DNA of 10,440 nucleotides, taken from Nostoc sp. CHAB 5834. GTDB taxonomy: Bacteria > Cyanobacteriota > Cyanobacteriia > Cyanobacteriales > Nostocaceae. Each line of letters begins with the position of its first letter. Within the stretch, counting starts at the first letter, position 1. Below the pieces are notes generated by a model, which saw only the letters and a list, made by a program, of their open reading frames with translations, did not search any database and was not told the origin of the DNA. Both the position numbers and the translations under genes were made by a program. This document shows positions 5,796 through 10,440 of this stretch, in pieces. The stretch covers positions 1 through 10,440 of the forward strand of contig JAIVFU010000181.1 of the NCBI GenBank assembly GCA_020829485.1. The letters run 5' to 3'.

Positions 5796-7261
5796 CGGTC
5801 TGCTCTGCTGGTTGGCACTTCCGGCAAATGGCCCAGACTGCCTATCGCGGCAAGCATGCGTAAGCGCACAATATATATCCCAATCAAAAAGCCGAAAATC
5901 GCGGCGATCAATCCCCATAAAACTGCTGTTTCGCCTTCAAGACCAGGAGCAACCTGATCAAGAAAAACCAACGCAAAAATTACACCGAGCACCGGAGGCG
6001 CGCTTGTTTTAGCCGTGTCGATTATGGCGTCTGCACCGGCTTTTGAAAGCCGCATTACCATCGCACCATAAGTCAAGCTCATACCGGCAGTCGCGCAACC
6101 AACACCGATTGCGACCCATGTTGCCCCAAATGGCGCTAACAGCCAGGCGAGGACGAGAACCGCTACTGCGGTACATATCTGGACGCGCAACATCTTTTTT
6201 TGGCGATCGTTACAAACTAGAAAAGAGGTGGTGACTGCATCAAGCAATAAAAAGGCTTTGATGGCGCAAAAGCTAATGACGATGGGTACGGCAGGGGTCC
6301 ACTTTTCCCCTAAAGCAAGCGGTACAAGATCATCTGCCAAAAAAGCAAGCGTGGCCAGTCCTGCCCACCCGATTGCGCCTACACCCGATAGCATCGTGAG
6401 CCACGATGTATCCAAACCCCTGTTTTGAACATGCCGAGCCGACAGATTTGTCTGAGATATCTTTTGCAACGGCTGCGCAAATAGATCGGTCAATGTGGAA
6501 ACAATTCGGCTGGACGCACGATACAGCGCGGTCGCCGATGGCGAGAGAAATATACCCAAAACAACGTCTGCACCATATGTAGATGAAAAATTAAGCAATA
6601 CGGCGAAATAGCGCTCTTTCGACCACACAAACACTTGGCGGACATACGTCCAACTAACACCCAATTCCGGACGTTCCGTCGTGCCAATCACATATAAACC
6701 CAAGATAATGATCAGGCGGGTGTAGGTTTGTGCCACCAGCGACAACACCCCCATTCCCTTGAACAGCAAGATGACCGCAATCAGGGCGCCCAAACAGTCA
6801 CCGATCAACGTGCTTAAATAATAACGGCGTACACGTAAGTTACGCATTAGGACAGCTTCGTACCAAGCAGTGATAGCAACCAAAAAGATTGACGGAGCCA
6901 GAAATGCTATCAGGGTACTAATATTCTCTGAAGCAAACATGATTGGGGTTATTATGTAAATAACAAAAAGTATTACCGAAATTAAAATTGCTAGTATAAA
7001 GTTCGCTCTGAAGCAGGTTGAATATAAATGATCAGTTTGGGGCATTTTAAGCAAATACTCATATGGCCCTACATAAAATAGCGCGCGAGCTACAATCAGA
7101 AAAAGTGAAGCAAGAGCGTAAGATCCGAACGCATCGAGCGACAATTGCCGTGTTGCAACTATGGTTACGCCAAACAACAAGATCTGCACAATTGCGCGAG
7201 ATAGAAAGCCAATGCTGCCGCTAACAATACCGTCCCTGTTTGAAGACATTTTTGCCTGCAT
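5792..7261 (-). CDS. Wzx-like oligosaccharide flippase (polysaccharide biosynthesis protein)
   Basis: An inner-membrane protein of 489 residues, normal for Wzx/MATE-like flippases, that moves the lipid-linked repeat unit to the periplasmic face. It begins with GIVSGSIGFLSRAIVQILLFG and continues with roughly a dozen or more hydrophobic helices. Charged pieces between them (for example RNLRVRRYYLSTLIGD and SWTYVRQVFVWSKERYFAVL) are placed as in lipopolysaccharide and exopolysaccharide flippases. The C-terminal 20 residues are polar. ATG 7261 lies one base after the stop of the glycosyltransferase gene and lacks a Shine-Dalgarno; ATG 7249 has GCAGG five bases ahead and is a good alternative start. 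The part near 6930-7060 is richer in A+T than the flanks, which is common in this gene family. Its stop overlaps the sulfotransferase start. It would work with the polymerase at 8210-9607. Confidence 0.9.
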   Translation of the reverse strand: MQAKMSSNRDGIVSGSIGFLSRAIVQILLFGVTIVATRQLSLDAFGSYALASLFLIVARALFYVGPYEYLLKMPQTDHLYSTCFRANFILAILISVILFVIYIITPIMFASENISTLIAFLAPSIFLVAITAWYEAVLMRNLRVRRYYLSTLIGDCLGALIAVILLFKGMGVLSLVAQTYTRLIIILGLYVIGTTERPELGVSWTYVRQVFVWSKERYFAVLLNFSSTYGADVVLGIFLSPSATALYRASSRIVSTLTDLFAQPLQKISQTNLSARHVQNRGLDTSWLTMLSGVGAIGWAGLATLAFLADDLVPLALGEKWTPAVPIVISFCAIKAFLLLDAVTTSFLVCNDRQKKMLRVQICTAVAVLVLAWLLAPFGATWVAIGVGCATAGMSLTYGAMVMRLSKAGADAIIDTAKTSAPPVLGVIFALVFLDQVAPGLEGETAVLWGLIAAIFGFLIGIYIVRLRMLAAIGSLGHLPEVPTSRADR

Positions 7262-7262
7262 G

Positions 7263-8132
7263 TTAAAGTTGCAGGATGCGCTGGGGATGAAGCCGCCCGG
7301 TACATAAATCGATCAGAGCGACCGCATTACCCTGCAATCGTCCAACCCGATCAACATATGGTTCGGGATAAAGGCTGCGAGCCAAGTTTGCCGCAAGGTT
7401 GCGACTCATAAGGCGCCAGGCCAATCGGCGAGGAATGGTTTTTTTGTGCAACAGATAAACCGGGTTTGCTATTTGCGAATAGCCGAGCCTTTTCCCCGAT
7501 GTTCTGCCACCTTTGATGCCAAGATGAACGCCGGTAAGCAGATTAGTGTAGATCAGGATACCATTGCGCCCAAGCTGGTAGGAGAAATCGACATCCTCTT
7601 GCCACCCATATAGCGGCAGTGTTTCATCGAACCAGATATTTTCAGCTGCGGCTAGGCGGACGCATAAGTTACACCCATATAGCGCTTTAAGTGCACGCTC
7701 TTGAATGATGTCCGGAGCTGAGTGCGCATTGACCAAACTCACGCCTTGCTCAAATGAGATACCGGCGCTTTTTATACCGTCCGCAATGAGTTTTCCCGTC
7801 GCTCCGACAAGGTTGGGCCGCAAATTAAAGACCTCTTCCAAGGCCTCGAGATAGTTGTAGGCAGGTACAAAATCGTCGTCGAAAAAAACAACAATATCTG
7901 CGCGCCCGGCGATGTGTCTGAGGCCGGCGTTGCGTTGACGTGGCAAACCTTTTTCGGCAAAAATTATTTCAATCGGCAAATCAGTATTTTGTCCTAAGTC
8001 GCCTACATCTTCAGTTGAGGTAGCACAAATAACGATGCCATCGGGTAGTCGTGTTTGCAGTGACAGTTGAGCGATGGTCTTCGGCAGCAAGTCTGCGCGT
8101 CCAACGGTCGCTACGATAACGAAAACCCGCAC
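7263..8132 (-). CDS. Family 2 glycosyltransferase
   Basis: A cytoplasmic or membrane-associated GT-A enzyme that should add one sugar from a nucleotide-sugar donor to the lipid-linked repeat unit. With GTG start 8132 it has 289 residues. It begins with FVIVATVGRADLLPKTIAQL, the typical first strand of GT2. Next come the motif RQRNAGLRHI, the metal-binding DDD in VVFFDDDFVPA (about 85-87), the acceptor loop NLCVRLAA and the catalytic-type WQEDVDFSYQLGR (Glu179, Asp180). A TTG at 8150 is in frame, but GGAGG (8146-8142) lies ahead of the GTG at 9 bases and would fall inside the coding region if the TTG were used. The stop is one base before the flippase ATG. The sugar and linkage cannot be read from the sequence. 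Confidence 0.93.
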   Translation of the reverse strand: MRVFVIVATVGRADLLPKTIAQLSLQTRLPDGIVICATSTEDVGDLGQNTDLPIEIIFAEKGLPRQRNAGLRHIAGRADIVVFFDDDFVPAYNYLEALEEVFNLRPNLVGATGKLIADGIKSAGISFEQGVSLVNAHSAPDIIQERALKALYGCNLCVRLAAAENIWFDETLPLYGWQEDVDFSYQLGRNGILIYTNLLTGVHLGIKGGRTSGKRLGYSQIANPVYLLHKKTIPRRLAWRLMSRNLAANLARSLYPEPYVDRVGRLQGNAVALIDLCTGRLHPQRILQL

Positions 8133-8141
8133 TTTAAATTG

Positions 8142-8146
8142 CCTCC
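8142..8146 (-). promoter_or_regulatory. Ribosome-binding site for the GT2 GTG start
   Basis: GGAGG on the - strand, nine bases before GTG 8132, is the clearest Shine-Dalgarno in the window. It argues against the in-frame TTG at 8150 as start, since it would then be inside the gene. Confidence 0.65.
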
Positions 8147-8209
8147 ACAATGGGCCTCAAAGCCCTCTTTCGCCGATCGATGTTACAGCACCGCGTCTAA
8201 TTTCCTGTT

Positions 8210-9607
8210 TTAATGCTTACTGGGTCGTAATGGGACGAAAGTCGGTTGACGCAGTGCCAGAGCAAACCCGCAAAAAAAGCCCCAGACAAATCCAGGATCG
8301 GGTGACGCGGCGGAAAATCCCGCAGGAATGAGCATGATGACTGCAGCCCATGACGCCGCCACCCCTGCGGCGCGGCGCTGGTCCTCGACGCGTAAATAGG
8401 TAGATTTGTAATGCGGTTTGAAAACTCTAACGAGATGGATGAGCAAAGCAACGACGCCAATTAACCCTGTTGACCCTATTATCGCTGTAATGATGCTTGA
8501 TGACCGGAAACTGCCAGGACCGGCGCCCAGACCCCCCGTCGCCCAAAACGCATCAATCCCCTGCTTTGCCCAAAAACCGCGCTGTAAAGCCGACGAGCTC
8601 GACGCTTTATCAACCGTGAATTTGGCCACGAAGTCGGCAAAGGATGCTGCCGTGTCCGGGCTGACCGCCAAAAGGGCAAGAATTGCAGCAACACCACTCA
8701 TACCAGCCGAAAGCAAAATCAGCGCCTTTCGCATCGAAACCGAAACCGGAAAAAAGATCATGCGCAATGCTATGATTATTGCGTAAGCCGAAAGCCCGAT
8801 ATACGCCGTCGTCGACGTCGATATCAGCAGAGCAAAAGCCAAAATTGCAGCGCCGGGTCCGGTCCATTTTGGCTCAACATTTCGTAGCCAAAGCTCCGTC
8901 GTGAAAGCAAGCCAAGCGAAGCCGTAAGCCGAAAAAACGGCGGGTTCAGGCCAAATGCCGTTCATGCGGACAAAGCCGTCGATCGCCTGATCGAGCTGGG
9001 CATAAAAGCCATTCCGAAAAAATTGAAGAACCGATACCCATGCGGTACCAGCTAACGCCACACTTGACAGTCCTAACAACGCATGGACGGCACAAATGGT
9101 CGCAGCGGTCTTTGCAATGACGACTTCAGCATTTTGTTTCTGGCATGCGATGTGACCGCCAAGGGCGGCGATAAATGTTGCAAACAGATATACCGCAGTT
9201 GTTATGTTTTGGCTGCTGAAACCAAGAGGATAGGCTGCATAAATATATCCATCGGGAATCGGTCGCAGCGGGGTTACGTCGATCACGCCTGCAAAAATAC
9301 GCGGGAGGATTAGAGCACCGGCTATGCCATAAAAAATGAAAACTGCAAGAAATGCCAAATCCTTCACTGCAAACTCAAATTTCTGAGCTTGTCCCGCGCC
9401 TGGCAAAACGGATTTTACAAATAGAAAGCCCAGCGCAAATATTGCCGGTTGAATGGTCGAACCGCCCAAACCACTTAATATGATGGCCGCGGATCCACCC
9501 ATCAGTGAAAACAACAATGTCATTTGTAACAAAGAAAGGATGCTCGCGCGCCATAGCAAAAATATTGCGATCGCTGCGACCAGTATCCCAAAATGAGTCG
9601 GTATCAT
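8210..9607 (-). CDS. Wzy/O-antigen-ligase-like polysaccharide polymerase
   Basis: A polytopic inner-membrane protein, 465 residues from ATG 9607, expected to join repeat units on the periplasmic side or to ligate glycan. It has many hydrophobic helices from its first residues (MIPTHFGILVAAIAIFLLW). A long loop contains RMNGIWPEPAVFSAYGF, with the EP pair often seen in these polymerases. A second loop near the C-terminal third has FWATGGLGAGPGSFRSSS, resembling the GxGxGSFR motif of Wzy proteins. The frame is open to 9685, but the extra 26 residues are polar and unlike a membrane protein start, and they overlap the frame-shifted tail of the previous gene; GGA lies about 8 bases ahead of ATG 9607. 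A 77-bp spacer with no clear hairpin separates it from the GT2 gene. Polymerase versus ligase cannot be decided from sequence; the neighbouring flippase favours polymerase. Confidence 0.85.
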   Translation of the reverse strand: MIPTHFGILVAAIAIFLLWRASILSLLQMTLLFSLMGGSAAIILSGLGGSTIQPAIFALGFLFVKSVLPGAGQAQKFEFAVKDLAFLAVFIFYGIAGALILPRIFAGVIDVTPLRPIPDGYIYAAYPLGFSSQNITTAVYLFATFIAALGGHIACQKQNAEVVIAKTAATICAVHALLGLSSVALAGTAWVSVLQFFRNGFYAQLDQAIDGFVRMNGIWPEPAVFSAYGFAWLAFTTELWLRNVEPKWTGPGAAILAFALLISTSTTAYIGLSAYAIIIALRMIFFPVSVSMRKALILLSAGMSGVAAILALLAVSPDTAASFADFVAKFTVDKASSSSALQRGFWAKQGIDAFWATGGLGAGPGSFRSSSIITAIIGSTGLIGVVALLIHLVRVFKPHYKSTYLRVEDQRRAAGVAASWAAVIMLIPAGFSAASPDPGFVWGFFCGFALALRQPTFVPLRPSKH

Positions 9608-9694
9608 CTCAACAGTCCGGCACGTCGTCAGCTGATCGCGTGATTTGGAACCGGCATGCCATCCGGTCTCCAGCCAAACTGGCATTCGGCGCTA

Positions 9695-9994
9695 TCACAA
9701 GGTCAACTTGATCGCCAGAATATGGGCCTTTTCAAACCTGATGTCGGCGACATTTTCAACGATAACGGGTTCATTGGATATTTCGGTAACTGGTGCCCCT
9801 ATGGAGCCGATAACGGGCCAATGAAGCGAATTGCGGATTGTGCCCCCACCAATGGCATTGGCGCGGTCCAGCAGAGATATCGGCCAACCTTGGCTAAAAT
9901 GGGTTGTTACGCCCAAGCGGGTAGGTGGGGTCGCCGCGAGCGCGCTGCTGATGAGCGCCAGTGTCCCGACCATCAATGCATGCGCTAGTTGCAT
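9695..9994 (-). CDS. Short exported protein, probable remnant of a glycoside hydrolase
   Basis: The 99-residue frame starts with a clear signal peptide (residues 1-20, cleavage after SSALA). The next part, TRLGVTTHFSQGWPISLLDR followed by GTIRNSLHW, resembles the mature N-terminus of exported (beta/alpha)8 glycoside hydrolases (cellulase family), where a GVNTHF-like strand and an IRDxLxW strand open the barrel. Such enzymes need about 300-450 residues; here the protein soon ends, and the last 38 residues (with APVTEISNEPVIVEN) look more like the C-terminal beta-sandwich end of the same kind of enzyme. So I read it as an enzyme that lost its catalytic middle, or as a new small secreted protein. 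Its ATG overlaps the end of the glycosyltransferase gene by 10 bp, with GGAGAAAGCAGG upstream. It may be a pseudogene. Confidence 0.55.
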   Translation of the reverse strand: MQLAHALMVGTLALISSALAATPPTRLGVTTHFSQGWPISLLDRANAIGGGTIRNSLHWPVIGSIGAPVTEISNEPVIVENVADIRFEKAHILAIKLTL

Positions 9995-10440
9995 CTGCCT
10001 GCTTTCTCCACTGCTTCAGTAAAACGTCGATCAAAGATTTCCGGCGAAAAACGTGATGCATTTTTTACTGCTGTTGAAGGATCGAAATGTGGAAGCCAGC
10101 GCTCAAAACTTTCGACGGCCTCAATGATTGCATCGTAACTCTGCTCTTTAAAAAATAGACCAGTTTGACCCGGGATGATCGAGTCGTTGATTCCGCCACG
10201 TTCGTAAGCAATTACCGGTCGGCCGCTGGCGTTGGCTTCTACGGGAACGATCCCGAAATCCTCTTCAGCTGAAAATATCAACGCCTTACAATTCGCATAT
10301 GCCTGTTTCAACTTTATGAAATCCAGCCGACGTTCAATCTTGATATTGGGACCTGCCCGCTTTTCGATTCCATCTGCCATGTCGCCATCGCCGACCATCA
10401 GCAAAGGCAGACCCAACCGGTTGAACGCTTCAACGACAAT
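9985..10440 (-). CDS. Family 4 glycosyltransferase (WbaZ-like), C-terminal part
   Basis: The gene enters from the right edge; the frame is open to 10440, giving 151 residues of the C-terminal Rossmann half of a GT-B enzyme. It starts with IVVEAFNRLGLPLLMVGDG, the nucleotide-sugar side strand. It continues with the conserved acidic block SAEEDFGIVPVEANASGRPVIAYERGG, whose EDFGIVPVEA part is the EX7E-type donor motif of retaining GT4 enzymes, then TGLFFKEQ and the closing helix SRFSPEIFDRRF. The pattern is close to WbaZ-type mannosyltransferases, but the donor is uncertain. It would add a sugar to the lipid-linked repeat unit. Its TAG stop lies inside the start of the small exported protein gene (10-bp overlap), indicating one operon. 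Confidence 0.93.
   Translation of the reverse strand: MVVEAFNRLGLPLLMVGDGDMADGIEKRAGPNIKIERRLDFIKLKQAYANCKALIFSAEEDFGIVPVEANASGRPVIAYERGGINDSIIPGQTGLFFKEQSYDAIIEAVESFERWLPHFDPSTAVKNASRFSPEIFDRRFTEAVEKAGRCN

Noticed and set aside
5796..5918. N-terminal extension of the sulfotransferase by 41 residues
   Set aside because: It lies fully within the 3' end of the flippase gene in another frame, and the ATG at 5795 forms a standard ATGA overlap just before the PAPS-binding loop.
9608..9685. N-terminal extension of the polymerase by 26 residues
   Set aside because: The extension is polar and unlike the start of a membrane polymerase, while the ATG at 9607 begins directly before the first membrane helix.

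Overview
The window looks like part of an exopolysaccharide or capsule biosynthesis and export locus of a Gram-negative bacterium, most likely an alphaproteobacterium and plausibly a sphingomonad. That assignment is an inference. It rests on the gene families (WbaP/ExoY-type sugar transferase, Wzx-like flippase, Wzy-like polymerase, glycosyltransferases, and a PrtD/PrtE-type type I secretion pair inside the locus, as in the sphingan clusters that carry atrB and atrD). No rRNA or housekeeping gene is present to settle it. By eye the base composition is close to half G+C, with AT-richer patches in the flippase gene and upstream of the RTX gene.

Layout. At the left edge (1-582, + strand) lies the 3' part of a priming sugar-phosphate transferase. 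Everything else is on the - strand and is read from right to left. From the right edge: the 3' end of a family 4 glycosyltransferase (9985-10440); a short exported protein that looks like the remnant of a glycoside hydrolase (9695-9994, overlapping the previous gene); a polytopic Wzy/O-antigen-ligase-like polymerase (8210-9607); a family 2 glycosyltransferase (7263-8132); a Wzx-like flippase (5792-7261); and a PAPS-dependent sulfotransferase-like protein (5028-5795) whose start overlaps the flippase stop as ATGA. A 178-bp regulatory gap with two inverted repeats follows.

The second - strand block starts with a small RTX protein made almost only of calcium-binding nonapeptide repeats plus a C-terminal secretion domain (4163-4849). 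A strong intrinsic terminator (4116-4151) follows it directly. Then come the type I secretion ABC transporter (2329-4080) and its HlyD-type membrane fusion partner (985-2325). A 74-residue predicted tail-anchored protein (619-843) lies between HlyD and the convergent sugar transferase gene.

How the genes may work together: the priming transferase loads the first sugar-phosphate on undecaprenyl phosphate, the glycosyltransferases extend the unit, the sulfotransferase may decorate it, the flippase translocates it and the polymerase joins units. The RTX protein is the obvious candidate substrate of the adjacent type I exporter. The closest described parallel is the ExpE1 protein with ExpD1/ExpD2 in the Sinorhizobium meliloti galactoglucan cluster, where a secreted RTX protein is needed for polysaccharide production. 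The most interesting points are this RTX-only protein with its own exporter, the terminator between substrate and exporter, the sulfotransferase translationally coupled to the flippase, and the apparently collapsed glycoside hydrolase.
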